NCBI GenBank assembly: GCA_030602885.1
Contig: JAUVYV010000009.1
Location: 1 to 64,000, forward strand
From: Phycisphaerales bacterium
Lineage (GTDB): Bacteria; Planctomycetota; Phycisphaerae; Sedimentisphaerales; Anaerobacaceae
Length of the DNA: 64,000 bases
Reading direction: 5' to 3'
Shown here: in pieces, positions 9,150-16,708 of the stretch
Layout: every line of letters starts with the position of its first letter
How positions within the stretch are numbered: position 1 is the first letter of the stretch
Translations under genes and position numbers: made by a program
Notes under the pieces: generated by a model
What the model was told of the DNA's origin: nothing
The model's input: only the letters and a program-made list of their open reading frames with translations
The model's database searches: none

Positions 9150-9181
9150 ACGTCTCATAATGAGTGTTATGTTTCATTCGG
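9150..9181. other. Left provirus junction, dif-like Xer site
   Basis: A 28-bp site reads acgtctcataa, tgagtg, ttatgtttcat (9150-9177). The Escherichia coli dif site is ggtgcgcataa, tgtata, ttatgttaaat. The XerC-side arm keeps cataa and the XerD-side arm matches 9 of 11. The last 17 bases (tgttatgtttcattcgg, 9165-9181) recur exactly at the right junction. An inverted copy of the arm (gaaacataa) follows at 9190-9198. The assignment as a Xer site is inference. Confidence 0.65.
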
Positions 9182-9356
9182 TTTTTTAAGAAACATAACC
9201 GCTGCCATCCTGTGGCGACGCAATCGGAACTTATGGTGTTATCGGCTGTCCGTCAAGTCTTTTTTCTGCTTTTTTTGAAATTATTGATTTTGGTGATTTT
9301 TTCAGGGCCGTCTTTAGCTGGGTGCGGATAGGTTTTTTCGAGTGGATCGGGGTGTT

Positions 9357-9380
9357 TGGAGCGGTTTTTGCTCCGCTCCA
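9357..9380. terminator. Hairpin, 8-bp stem (tggagcgg/ccgctcca)
   Basis: A perfect 8-bp stem with an 8-base loop inside the left end of the provirus, between convergent genes. It lacks a clear T-run, so it may be a Rho-independent-like end or a structural DNA element. Confidence 0.35.
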
Positions 9381-9481
9381 CTGAACCGCAGAGCGAAGCG
9401 ACCAGCCAAAATCCTTCGGATTTTTTTGGTCGTGACCGATTCGTCGGTGATAAGGCCTGATTGTGGCTTGCCTTAGAGGAG

Positions 9482-9557
9482 TGTCGGCGCCGTCGCTTTT
9501 TGCGACGCCGACTCCGCTAAAGGGTATCCCTATTTTACGTAGTAAATAGGGATACCC
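9482..9557. terminator. Two adjacent strong hairpins at the 3' end of the late operon
   Basis: The first hairpin, about 9482-9513, has cgtcgc/gcgacg around a T5 loop, extended by gtcgg/ccgac. The second, 9522-9557, has 15 paired bases (gggtatccctatttt with taaatagggataccc, one mismatch) around acgtag. They lie 100-180 bases beyond the last minus-strand provirus gene. They could end its transcript or serve as a structural element for replication or packaging. Confidence 0.45.
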
Positions 9558-9660
9558 GCCTCCCGCCCTGTCAGCGTAACATCTGTTTTCCGCCCGTCAA
9601 GAAAAAAAAGGGGGTAAAAAAAACGCCCTAAAACGCCTCAGATTGATTTTTGGGGGGTTC

Positions 9661-9939
9661 TTACCGGACCGGGTTAAGAAAGTCGCTCTCTGGCCGTGTG
9701 AGCGTGCTTAATTGAGCTCCTAAAGAGAGCTCTGTCGGCGGGACGCAGCCCTGTTTTACGGCAAGGGCTGTGACCTGCCGTTCGAGAGATCGCATACGGC
9801 CGTCAAGCTGAGAGAGTCGGCTGTCTATCTGGAACCACCCCGCCCCTAAGACGGCGATGATCACAGTAACGATCACACTTACATATCGACCGTTACTGCT
9901 GTGGGAATAGTCCTGCGATTTTCTTCGCGAACTCCTCAT
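9661..9939 (-). CDS. Provirus one-helix membrane protein
   Basis: A 92-residue protein with a short, basic, Ser-rich N-terminus, one membrane helix (VSVIVTVIIAVLGAGWF, about 20-36) and then a short coiled-coil segment (IDSRLSQLDGRMRSLERQV). It is the last gene of the late operon and overlaps its upstream neighbour by 47 bases. The start at 9939 is chosen because ggag lies 7 bases before ATG; an earlier in-frame start at 10017 would overlap the neighbour by 125 bases. A coiled coil after one helix is seen in holin-like and spanin-like proteins and in virion membrane proteins. The role is unknown. Confidence 0.65.
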   Translation of the reverse strand: MRSSRRKSQDYSHSSNGRYVSVIVTVIIAVLGAGWFQIDSRLSQLDGRMRSLERQVTALAVKQGCVPPTELSLGAQLSTLTRPESDFLNPVR

Positions 9940-10069
9940 AAGTGAACTCCGCCACTTGTGCCTCTTGATAAATCCGAACCTTGCCCTGTGGCTCGTCGAT
10001 CTCGATCCGAAAATCACCGAGCATACCGAGTACGGATTTTAACGCTATTTGCAAAAGCGGATTAGCCAT
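9893..10069 (-). CDS. Small provirus protein, function unknown
   Basis: A 58-residue soluble protein (MANPLLQIALKSVL at the N-terminus, then alternating acidic strands with GKVRIYQEAQVAEFTYEEF). The ATG at 10069 follows the stop of the preceding gene by one base (tgatatg), which suggests translational coupling. I recognise no family. It overlaps the start of the next gene, typical of compact viral genomes. Confidence 0.6.
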   Translation of the reverse strand: MANPLLQIALKSVLGMLGDFRIEIDEPQGKVRIYQEAQVAEFTYEEFAKKIAGLFPQQ

Positions 10070-10070
10070 A

Positions 10071-10538
10071 TCAGCCGTGCACTGCCCGCCGCAAATCTTT
10101 GCCCATTTCGGGATCGGATTCAGCCGCCTTGTCATTCAGGACGTTCTCAAAGCGATTAAGTCGGCGTTTGGTCACGATCGCATAAATAAGTGCTGCGATT
10201 CCGCCGAAGATGCCCCCGGCCTCTTGAGGATCGTCAAAGTCAATCCCGAATAACTCCTTGCCGCTCTCGACGCCCTGCCGTGCGTAACCTGTATATCGCA
10301 GGTCCCGCTCAATCTTATCGAGGGCCTCTTGCTCGATGCCGAGCTCAACCGCTCGCTGGTACTTAGCCACGAGCTCCGTTTCCCTGCGCTCGAGATCGGC
10401 ATCAATTCCCCGGATCGTTTCCGAGAGGGCGAACCCCCCTACCGCCCCGCCGCCCGTCGCCGTCATTGCCGAACCACAACCGACGCAGCTGAGGATTAGC
10501 ACCGCACTTAAGACTATAGAGATTAAAAAACGTTTCAT
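10071..10538 (-). CDS. Provirus lipoprotein-like membrane protein
   Basis: A 155-residue protein with a lipoprotein-type signal (KRFLISIVLSAVLILSCVGC, Cys at about 18 or 21), a Gly-rich stretch, a charged helical region (about 45-105) and a second hydrophobic segment (GGIFGGIAALIYAIV, about 107-122). A basic tail follows. It could sit in the host inner or outer membrane or in the virion membrane, possibly for entry or lysis. The ribosome-binding region aagggag lies 8 bases before ATG. I recognise no family. Confidence 0.7.
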   Translation of the reverse strand: MKRFLISIVLSAVLILSCVGCGSAMTATGGGAVGGFALSETIRGIDADLERRETELVAKYQRAVELGIEQEALDKIERDLRYTGYARQGVESGKELFGIDFDDPQEAGGIFGGIAALIYAIVTKRRLNRFENVLNDKAAESDPEMGKDLRRAVHG

Positions 10539-10599
10539 TACAGACTCCCTTCCACTTGAAAAAATTGTTCGTTTTTCTTTATGGGTATTTCCCGATACA

Positions 10600-10782
10600 T
10601 CATTCTTTCACTTTACGGCCGTCGATGGGCCAAAAAAGGGATCTAAAACCGTTTCTGCGATACCGGCCTAAAAACGCAGTTTCAGGTTCCGATATCCGGA
10701 GCTGCCGGCGGGATTCGAGGGAGCTGCCGGCCAGGCCCTGGCCGGCCCGCCCGAACATCGATTTTCCGACTCTGCTTTCCAC
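10600..10782 (-). CDS. Small basic protein with GTG start (candidate)
   Basis: A 60-residue, Arg/Gly/Ser-rich protein starting at GTG 10782, with ggag placed 7 bases upstream. The same frame stays open farther upstream, but only this start has a ribosome-binding site. The ribosome-binding site, co-orientation with the operon and otherwise empty space between neighbours are the main support. It is basic like its neighbour at 10886-11005, so it could also contact DNA. The coding signal is weak and it may be non-coding. Confidence 0.4.
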   Translation of the reverse strand: MESRVGKSMFGRAGQGLAGSSLESRRQLRISEPETAFLGRYRRNGFRSLFWPIDGRKVKE

Positions 10783-10885
10783 TATGAAACTCCTAAATCC
10801 GCCGGTTTTCCCCGATCCGGCAAAAATCGCCTCTCTCACCCTGCCCACAATCGACGATCTCGACCCGACCCGATGCTGACTACCC

Positions 10886-11005
10886 TTACCGACGTCTTTT
10901 CCGCTGCCTGCTGATTCGCCAGCCGCCTTTGACTTTGTAAACGCCTTGGCCTTTTCTGCGTGCCTTCTTTGCACTCGACTTTTTGCGATACGTTTTGCGT
11001 TTCAT
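10886..11005 (-). CDS. 39-residue poly-basic DNA-condensing candidate
   Basis: A very short gene (ATG at 11005, stop at 10886) with aagggga about 7 bases before the start. The product has about 20 Lys or Arg among 39 residues. It begins MKRKTYRKKSSAKKARRKG and ends RISRQRKRRR, with a GVYKVKGGW turn between. Tiny basic proteins of this kind neutralise packaged DNA in several small viruses, such as microvirus J protein and the adenovirus core peptides. It lies 11 bases after the spike-like gene in the late operon. The role is inferred from charge and position. Confidence 0.7.
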   Translation of the reverse strand: MKRKTYRKKSSAKKARRKGQGVYKVKGGWRISRQRKRRR

Positions 11006-11016
11006 TTTTAGTCCCC

Positions 11017-12846
11017 TTAGGGTTCTGCGTTCCATGTACCTATACGATCCACCACGTCCCACCGACCGGCTACAAAGCAGGCAAGCTCCACGATGTGGCC
11101 GATAGTTGACGATTGAATATAATTGCCCGCCCCTTGCCCTGCTGCGTCGATGTAGATTTGCTCCGTTCCGTTCGGATCGAGCCGAAATTCCTGAGCCGCC
11201 TGCACCGTTGCCCTGTACGACAGCCCTGCTATTGCAGGCGGTAGTGATAGTGTGATCGTTCCGGACGCCCCTGTGTTGGTGTAAGTCTGGCCGTTGTCGA
11301 ACTCGGCGATAGTCCCATCACCCGTACACGGCTTTGGTGCACCGTGATTGGCTTCGCAGACACCGGCGAAGCCGCCGCCCGGCGGATAAGCTAAAGAGAT
11401 CCCCGCCGCGTGTTGAGCAACCGTACCTACCCTGCATCGCTTGACAATACCTTTTATCGCTCCCCTGGCGTTATTCGTCATTCCAAAGCATGTACCCGAC
11501 AACGCAACACAATCCTTCAGCTCCGCCTCCGCCCCAATATAGCCGTAATTACCCGCCACTGCAGTACCGCCGAAGCAATTCTCTCCCCCTGTCGATCCTA
11601 TCGCCCGGCCCATAAAGCCACAGCCCAAAGCGAAGCTGTAGCGACCGGCTTCGCAAAAGAGGATATCGCCGGTGATAAAACAGCCCCATGATCCGCAACC
11701 GCCGAAGCAATAGTCCGCACCCTTGCACCTAAAGCACACCCCCCCCCCTGCTCTGCACATATCGCCGAAGAACGAATAATCACTTCCCGTGCAGAATCTC
11801 ATCACCGCCATACAGTCGGCGACATAAACAGTCACCACCTCATCACCATCGAACGTTTCCGCCACAAACGGGGCTTCGATATTGATCTGATTAACTGCGA
11901 CGCCTGCAATGATATATCGCTTGTTTACGTAGTTGACCGTATCGTCGAGCTGCACAACGTCGCCGATTGCCAGATCGTGACCTGTGATCGGGATCCCGAC
12001 AAGCCCGCCGCCGACATTCACCGCCGCCGCATTATCGATGGTCAAAGTCGCTATACCGTCCGGATTCTTAACCCTGAAAGTATTGAGCCCGCCGACACAG
12101 TTCTCCCATACGCCGCCCATGTGTCCTTTGGCCAATACCGGGGCCCAATTATCGCTGTTACTCGCAACGCCGCCGTCGATCTGATAGAGAGAGAAGAACC
12201 GCATATTTCGATAGCGGCTTTGCATCGGGCAGATTGAGTAATTGACGTCGCCGCTCGATGATACAAGGGACTCCATCAACGTGATCTCATTGTCATTATT
12301 GACAACCTTGACTGTGTACCAGCCATGCGTCACTGATCCGCCCCACAAAAAGATCTTATCCGGTATGCCCGTTTCGCCTCGCGGACAGATACCCAATCCG
12401 ATCCCGGTTTTTTGGACACGCGTTCCCATGCTCGTGGTCGTAGCTCCTGTGCCCCGAACTTCGTTTTCGATCACAAAGGCGTTGCTGGTGCTGCCGTTGT
12501 AGCCATAGGCCGTAAATCCTTCGAGCGTCACTGTCTTTGCCGTTTGCCTGATTGTAATTCCCGCCGCCGTGCGCTCGAGTATCGTTTCGGCTGGATTAAC
12601 CGACAGGGCAAGGATATTGACGAAGTCCGTATCCAACGTCAATTCGCCGGTGTACTGATAGAGGCCCGGCATTAAGAACAGCGTTCGGTGATTACGCCGG
12701 GAGAGGGTCCCCATCTTCGCGTCGCGGGCCGAGGACTTAAGCCAATTATACGCCTCGGCAACGCTGTGTCGCGGGTCGATGATTAAAGAGTTTCTTTGCC
12801 CTCTATAGCCAAGCAAGCCGACACACTCTGAATTGAGATCGATCAC
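11017..12846 (-). CDS. Beta-helix protein, probable receptor-binding spike
   Basis: A 609-residue protein, the largest of the provirus. The N-terminal 60 residues (GQRNSLIIDPRHSVAEAYNWL) introduce a long right-handed parallel beta-helix pattern: short repeating strands rich in Gly, Asn, Val and Thr (ITIRQTAKTVTLEGFTAYG, CVALSGTCFG and similar), as in pectate-lyase-like and tailspike proteins. About 20 Cys fall in the turns. The C-terminus (about 510-609) looks like a separate small beta domain. It starts at GTG 12846, with ggaggggg shortly upstream and one base after the previous stop. In a tailless virus the natural role is vertex spike or glycan-binding protein; this is inferred from fold and size. 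Confidence 0.7.
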   Translation of the reverse strand: MIDLNSECVGLLGYRGQRNSLIIDPRHSVAEAYNWLKSSARDAKMGTLSRRNHRTLFLMPGLYQYTGELTLDTDFVNILALSVNPAETILERTAAGITIRQTAKTVTLEGFTAYGYNGSTSNAFVIENEVRGTGATTTSMGTRVQKTGIGLGICPRGETGIPDKIFLWGGSVTHGWYTVKVVNNDNEITLMESLVSSSGDVNYSICPMQSRYRNMRFFSLYQIDGGVASNSDNWAPVLAKGHMGGVWENCVGGLNTFRVKNPDGIATLTIDNAAAVNVGGGLVGIPITGHDLAIGDVVQLDDTVNYVNKRYIIAGVAVNQINIEAPFVAETFDGDEVVTVYVADCMAVMRFCTGSDYSFFGDMCRAGGGVCFRCKGADYCFGGCGSWGCFITGDILFCEAGRYSFALGCGFMGRAIGSTGGENCFGGTAVAGNYGYIGAEAELKDCVALSGTCFGMTNNARGAIKGIVKRCRVGTVAQHAAGISLAYPPGGGFAGVCEANHGAPKPCTGDGTIAEFDNGQTYTNTGASGTITLSLPPAIAGLSYRATVQAAQEFRLDPNGTEQIYIDAAGQGAGNYIQSSTIGHIVELACFVAGRWDVVDRIGTWNAEP

Positions 12847-12847
12847 G

Positions 12848-13297
12848 TCACCCCCTCCCTTTGAGCAAGCCGAACGCCAACAAGAGGACTATGACAAGAA
12901 CGCCGATCCCCATAGCACCCGCCCCGACAAGTGCGACCTGCCCTGCAGGTGAATCGACGATCTGATAAACCTTATCCAGCGAAAGCCAGACAAAAATCCC
13001 CCCACCAATGACGGCCGCCGCCACAATCGCCGCCGTCAACACCCCGGCTTGCTGCGGATCGTCGGTTGTAGGGGCGGGGACGGCCGTGACTCTAAACGTG
13101 ATCACAAAGCCGCTCTCAACATTCTTGGACGATATGACCTCAAGCTCCGGGAACTGACGTTTGAGTGCCATTTCGATAATGACATATTGCGTTGCCTGAA
13201 GTATTGTCCACGATGTCGGGCCAAACGTGTTGAAGTGCATCTCGATCACGTCGCCAACCACAAACGCTGCGTCCGGTGATATCTCGATTTTCTCCAC
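12848..13297 (-). CDS. Provirus protein with two C-terminal membrane helices
   Basis: A 149-residue protein. Residues 1-80 look like a small alpha/beta domain (ATQYVIIEMALKRQFPELEV then SGFVITFRV). After a Pro/Thr-rich linker come two hydrophobic helices (about 87-105 and 120-145, with AALVGAGAMGIGVLVIVLLLAFGLL-like composition). GTG 13297 is the start, with ggagcg upstream, and overlaps the previous stop. It is probably a virion membrane protein. I recognise no family. Confidence 0.7.
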   Translation of the reverse strand: MEKIEISPDAAFVVGDVIEMHFNTFGPTSWTILQATQYVIIEMALKRQFPELEVISSKNVESGFVITFRVTAVPAPTTDDPQQAGVLTAAIVAAAVIGGGIFVWLSLDKVYQIVDSPAGQVALVGAGAMGIGVLVIVLLLAFGLLKGRG

Positions 13298-13587
13298 TAC
13301 ACCGCTCCATCAACAAAATCGGGCGGCAACTTGCCTTCCGACTTTAACGTCTCAATCGCGATCTCTCGCGTTTTTTGCATGATTAACTTCTCATCTTGTT
13401 GTTGCTGCAACATTTTCGGATCAATCCATAGCTCTATCAGTTCAAGTGCTTGTTTATCCGCAACTTCGACGTAAGTGAAACCATCCTGCAGGGGGTGCTC
13501 GCCAGGCGGTAACTCCGCCTTTGCGATCTTGTGGCCCGCCTGATCAACAAAGTAACCGAATCCGGTTGTTACCTGTATTTTCTGCAT
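13297..13587 (-). CDS. Small soluble provirus protein, function unknown
   Basis: A 96-residue protein: N-terminal beta-rich half (QKIQVTTGFGYFVDQAGHKIAK), then a Gln-rich helix (DPKMLQQQQDEKLIMQKTREIA). The ATG at 13587 overlaps the previous stop (tgatg) and has ggag 5 bases upstream, so I prefer it to the ATG at 13608. It lies in the run of structural genes after the capsid gene and may be a minor capsid component. No family recognised. Confidence 0.6.
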   Translation of the reverse strand: MQKIQVTTGFGYFVDQAGHKIAKAELPPGEHPLQDGFTYVEVADKQALELIELWIDPKMLQQQQDEKLIMQKTREIAIETLKSEGKLPPDFVDGAV

Positions 13588-13889
13588 CACGGCTCCAAGG
13601 GAATCCAAAAAACTGCATAAAATGCATTAGTTGTTATTATTTCCCAATAATCACCCTTGCGAACAAACATCGAGACAGCCCCCTTTGCACCATCGCTGCT
13701 GCTATCAAATTCCCAAGCCCTTACAATGGTTGGTGGCGTCGATGAATCGGTCAACGCTTTTAAATCAAAGCCATTTATTTCTGCATAAGCAGCTACATAA
13801 CCATCAGTCGCCGCCTGGTAAATCGTATTTTTTTCTCGAACCAACCAAGCTCCTAATCGTTTCCGAGATTTTGCAACGCCAGCCCCCAT
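13587..13889 (-). CDS. Small provirus protein, function unknown
   Basis: A 100-residue protein with a basic N-terminus (AKSRKRLGAWLVREKN) and an otherwise mixed, possibly beta-rich body containing several aromatic residues. Its ATG at 13889 overlaps the preceding stop codon (tgatg), with ggggag 5 bases upstream, indicating translational coupling. Two GTG codons just before it are alternative starts. No family recognised; position suggests a virion protein. Confidence 0.6.
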   Translation of the reverse strand: MGAGVAKSRKRLGAWLVREKNTIYQAATDGYVAAYAEINGFDLKALTDSSTPPTIVRAWEFDSSSDGAKGAVSMFVRKGDYWEIITTNAFYAVFWIPLEP

Positions 13890-14500
13890 CACCACTCCCC
13901 CCAGCCGACAAGCTGGCCTACCGCATCCGCCCTTGCGAAAAGATCGCCGCGATAATCGTCTATGGTAAAGGCGTCACCGGGCAAAAGCTCTGCGATCCAC
14001 TTGTTTGTTGCAACGGTGTTGTCGAAGCCGATATAGACCTTGCCGGTGTTGACGGCCTTGCTCTGGATGATCGCACCTTTGCGATCGGCGTTCAACGCGA
14101 TCATCTCGACCGCCGCCGCATTGCCCACTGTTTTTTCCGTACCCCAATTTTCCGGGGCGGTGTCACCCTGTAATTCGTCGAGGATATTATGGAAGACGGC
14201 CGATGCGGTGAGAACAAGTCGATTATCATATATCCGCCCATCGCTGATCGCAACAGTGATCGCCATAGCGACGCCGGTGGGATTGCGGAATAAAATCGTG
14301 GAATACTTCTTGTCCTGCGGCAACTCCACTGCAAGGCCCTTCGGCATTTCACCGGACGGTCCACCGGGGCCGATCTTTACTTGGACGTTCGTCGCCTGAT
14401 CGTTCTCCAACAACGCCAAAAAACGTGCGTAGTGATACAGCACTCGCTGGCCGTTCGCAGGCACGATTAAGTTGTAAGGTTTAAACAATGTCCCCCGCAT
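13889..14500 (-). CDS. Probable minor capsid (penton-like) protein
   Basis: A 203-residue protein made almost entirely of predicted beta strands, for example YNLIVPANGQRVLYHYARFL, VQVKIGPGG, AVELPQDKKYSTILF and MAITVAISDGRIYDN. The pattern is of one or two jelly-roll-like sandwiches with no membrane helix. Double jelly-roll viruses normally carry a separate single jelly-roll protein at the five-fold vertices, and this is the best candidate by size, fold pattern and place in the late operon. No sequence family could be named. Confidence 0.6.
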   Translation of the reverse strand: MRGTLFKPYNLIVPANGQRVLYHYARFLALLENDQATNVQVKIGPGGPSGEMPKGLAVELPQDKKYSTILFRNPTGVAMAITVAISDGRIYDNRLVLTASAVFHNILDELQGDTAPENWGTEKTVGNAAAVEMIALNADRKGAIIQSKAVNTGKVYIGFDNTVATNKWIAELLPGDAFTIDDYRGDLFARADAVGQLVGWGEW

Positions 14501-14504
14501 TAAA

Positions 14505-14906
14505 TTACTTCCTTATCAGATATATGAAAGCAAGAAAAGCGATGATTACATACGGCAGATATTTTACAAACGCCGACGTTTCCTCGCCGAGCATAGCTTG
14601 CTCCGTCACCGCCGCTGCCTGTTCTGACGCCGATGCCGCCTGTTCTGACGCCGTCTCCTGAGCCGCAAAAATCCCTTCCACCGCTGCTGTCGTTATACCC
14701 AAAAGTCCCGCTGTGGTTTCGCTGATCAAAGCTGCAAGCTCCGGTGTGTATTCGTAGGTGATATCTATATCACCTCCGCCCGAATGCTGTCGCTCACCTA
14801 TAATAATGCCGGTGGGCATTGCCAACATCCCCTCGGGAGCGACGACAAGACCGGCCCCTTCTGTTATGGTCCGCAAATCCTGCTGCACTGTCGAAGAAAA
14901 CCCCAT
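14505..14906 (-). CDS. Provirus tail-anchored membrane protein
   Basis: A 133-residue protein. Residues 1-60 form a soluble part (VVAPEGMLAMPTGIIIGER). An Ala/Glu/Gln-rich helix follows (ASEQAASASEQAAAVTEQA, with an imperfect ASEQAA repeat), then a C-terminal membrane helix (YLPYVIIAFLAFIYLIRK). The ATG overlaps the previous stop by one base (taatg). Helix then single anchor is typical of proteins bridging the capsid and internal membrane in PM2/PRD1-like virions; the role is inferred. Confidence 0.7.
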   Translation of the reverse strand: MGFSSTVQQDLRTITEGAGLVVAPEGMLAMPTGIIIGERQHSGGGDIDITYEYTPELAALISETTAGLLGITTAAVEGIFAAQETASEQAASASEQAAAVTEQAMLGEETSAFVKYLPYVIIAFLAFIYLIRK

Positions 14907-15214
14907 TATTTACCTTTGAAAAAAAACAATAACAACAATATTACCCCGATGATTATAAGCCACGTTGCAACGCCCGGCTTATTCACCGAAAAATCCCCCG
15001 ACGTAAAGGGACCGCCGGAAATCGCATAATCGATATCAGGGGCAGAACTAAACATACCCGAAGCTCCTAACGTTGCCACCGCCATTCCCGCAGGCCCGGC
15101 CAGACCACCTAACCCGCCCAAAAAACCGGCCCCACCTAATGCTGTTAGCGGATTCGATGCGCTCGGCTGACTTAACCAGCCGCTCGCCAAGTTTTGTGCC
15201 TGTGTAATGTCCAT
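14906..15214 (-). CDS. Provirus Gly-rich, tail-anchored membrane protein
   Basis: A 102-residue protein with a Gly/Ala-rich hydrophobic middle (LGGAGFLGGLGGLAGPAGMA, about 26-45) and a C-terminal helix (TWLIIIGVILLLLFFFKGK). It is one of three consecutive short proteins ending in a helix plus Lys/Arg, all after the capsid gene. Expected location is the virion internal membrane. No family recognised. Confidence 0.7.
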   Translation of the reverse strand: MDITQAQNLASGWLSQPSASNPLTALGGAGFLGGLGGLAGPAGMAVATLGASGMFSSAPDIDYAISGGPFTSGDFSVNKPGVATWLIIIGVILLLLFFFKGK

Positions 15215-15215
15215 A

Positions 15216-15467
15216 TCATTTCTTCAGTACCGCCGCCAATATCAACAGGCCCGCACCGAATGCGATCAAGTACCAGTTCGGGGAAAAGGTGAAATCGCCC
15301 AGCGTGATGTTTGGATTGTATGGTACCGGAGTCGGCAATACGGGTTGCGGGTCTGGATTCGAACCGGCGTTCGTGACATCATCGAATATCCCGGTCCCCG
15401 TTGCTACCGCACCCGCGAGCCCTTCGAGCCAGTCCTGCGTTCCTGTCCAATCCCAATTTTCGAACAT
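15216..15467 (-). CDS. Provirus tail-anchored membrane protein
   Basis: An 83-residue protein with an acidic N-terminus, a Pro/Asn-rich linker (NPDPQPVLPTPVPYNPN) and a C-terminal helix (WYLIAFGAGLLILAAVLKK). aaagggg lies upstream of ATG. It is directly downstream of the major capsid gene, where PM2-like genomes encode membrane proteins under the capsid shell. Confidence 0.7.
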   Translation of the reverse strand: MFENWDWTGTQDWLEGLAGAVATGTGIFDDVTNAGSNPDPQPVLPTPVPYNPNITLGDFTFSPNWYLIAFGAGLLILAAVLKK

Positions 15468-15506
15468 CCTTTGCCCCTTTCTAATATCAGAAACAAGAAC
15501 GCCCGA

Positions 15507-16376
15507 TCAGACGATGGGTTTGGACAAGCCGCGTACTTCTTCGGTGTGGATCACGTAGTTACCCGGTGCACCACCAGCCACTTCCCAATCGATTTTATAA
15601 CGCAGCGAACGCATCGGCCCGGACGGCAAATACCCGGCCTTATCGTTAATCTGCGAAAAATCGGCATGGTAGTAGTCCGTCTGTCCTGTTCGGCCCGCCT
15701 TCGTCAAGATGTGGTTGTTCATCTCCATCGGTAACTGGTCAATGATGACCTGCGTTCGGCTGGGATACCCGGCCTGCACTGAGACGTTGTCGATGTCGGC
15801 TGTCGATTCGCCGATGTGCGCGACCAGCACGCCAACGTCGGGGTCCCCATACGGCAAAGTTGTCAATTCCTGAACGCCCGTTGCCGCATGAGATTGACCA
15901 TGATAGCCGATGCAAAGGTGACGGCCGAGGTTCCGGTTGCCGTCCTCGATCTCACACCACGGCTCGATCGATACCAGCGTGACGACTGCCGTGACAACGA
16001 CCTCAAGCTGGTAGCTGATTACGTCTTTCATGCCCCATGCGACTAAGGATCGGTCGAGGGCAGGTATCAGGTTGGGCCGCCAAAGCGGGATCGGGATCAC
16101 ACCGGCGACGGTGTGAGCGCCGTTCTTGTCGAACCAGTATTTGTAAAGATCAAGCAACGTCTGTGCCGTCGCCTCGATCTTCGTGTCGCCGTTGACGCGA
16201 AGGATAATCCTGCCGATATCGGCTATGATCTCGGTCCGGCTCATCGGTGCCTTTGCCGCCTTGCGGCACATAAGATACAGCCCGTGATGGATACCCTTGC
16301 GCGGCAGGCCGAGGGTACATTCCGCCCCCGCCGCAATGCCCGGCACGTTCGCTTGCTTCTCCAAAATCGGTATCAT
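15507..16376 (-). CDS. PM2 P2-like double jelly-roll major capsid protein
   Basis: A 289-residue protein matching the corticovirus PM2 capsid protein P2 as I remember it. Shared features in order: VPGIAAGAECTLGLP near residues 11-25 (P2 has IPNVAAGNSCSIKLP); a strand plus Gly turn (IILRVNGD near 57) before a helical TLLDLYKYW segment; VAGVIPIPLWRPNL near 90-103 (P2 has a VRPEM counterpart); and a second barrel starting at DPDVGVLVAHI, ending with a long LRYKIDWEV strand. There is no membrane helix. P2 is 269 residues, so length fits. It forms the pseudo-hexameric shell trimers. gagg precedes ATG at suitable spacing. The match is from memory and has no alignment score. Confidence 0.82.
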   Translation of the reverse strand: MIPILEKQANVPGIAAGAECTLGLPRKGIHHGLYLMCRKAAKAPMSRTEIIADIGRIILRVNGDTKIEATAQTLLDLYKYWFDKNGAHTVAGVIPIPLWRPNLIPALDRSLVAWGMKDVISYQLEVVVTAVVTLVSIEPWCEIEDGNRNLGRHLCIGYHGQSHAATGVQELTTLPYGDPDVGVLVAHIGESTADIDNVSVQAGYPSRTQVIIDQLPMEMNNHILTKAGRTGQTDYYHADFSQINDKAGYLPSGPMRSLRYKIDWEVAGGAPGNYVIHTEEVRGLSKPIV

Positions 16377-16425
16377 TTTTTCCTCATCCTAAATGTGAGT
16401 GAAAAAATTAGTTCAGATCCCAGCA

Positions 16426-16563
16426 TCAGACAGGCTGAAACCACTGCTTGATTCCCCATGTCGCAGGTGACAACCTGACGAGCAGGAATACGATCAGCAT
16501 AGCGATCGCTACCTTGACAATCAGGTTCGCGGAGGGGATTGACACCTTCAACGTCGTCGCCAT
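16426..16563 (-). CDS. 45-residue membrane peptide heading the late operon
   Basis: A short protein (MATTLKVSIPSANLIVKVAIAM at the N-terminus) with one membrane helix (about 14-33) and a short polar tail ending WFQPV. The start at 16563 is chosen over an upstream in-frame codon because aggagcg lies 6-7 bases before it. It is the first gene after the terminator at 16611-16649, so it leads the late unit, just before the capsid gene. Probably a virion membrane peptide. Confidence 0.7.
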   Translation of the reverse strand: MATTLKVSIPSANLIVKVAIAMLIVFLLVRLSPATWGIKQWFQPV

Positions 16564-16603
16564 AACTACGCTCCTAAAATTTGTTTCCGTATTCACGCCC
16601 GCA

Positions 16604-16650
16604 CAAAAAAAACGGCCCAACCGCTTTTTTTGCAGCCGGGCCGTTTTTTG
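16604..16650 (-). terminator. Intrinsic terminator between early and late units
   Basis: aacggccc (16611-16618) pairs with gggccgtt (16638-16645). Read on the minus strand, the stem is followed by a run of T (complement of aaaaaaaa at 16604-16611). A T-run also follows on the plus strand, so it could work both ways. It lies about 60 bases after the last early gene and 40 before the capsid unit. Confidence 0.8.
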
Positions 16651-16708
16651 AATCTTCCGTGATCATGGTTAACCCCATCGATCCGTCAAGAAGGGCAATA
16701 AAAAAATT

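Larger units (their letters stand above)
8884..9660. other. Intergenic region holding MITE, att site and hairpins
   Basis: Convergent intergenic region between the FloA operon (plus) and the provirus genes (minus). It contains the 177-bp palindromic element, the left dif-like junction and at least three strong hairpins, each listed separately. Several open frames inside the MITE are by-products of its palindromic sequence. I see no gene. Confidence 0.65.

Noticed and set aside
8838-9177. Several 60-70 residue frames in the MITE
   Set aside because: They exist on both strands because the element is palindromic; none has a ribosome-binding site or protein-like composition.
10600-10974. 124-residue minus-strand frame
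   Set aside because: Its upstream part overlaps the better-supported 39-residue basic gene in another frame; only the part from GTG 10782, which has a ribosome-binding site, is kept as a candidate.
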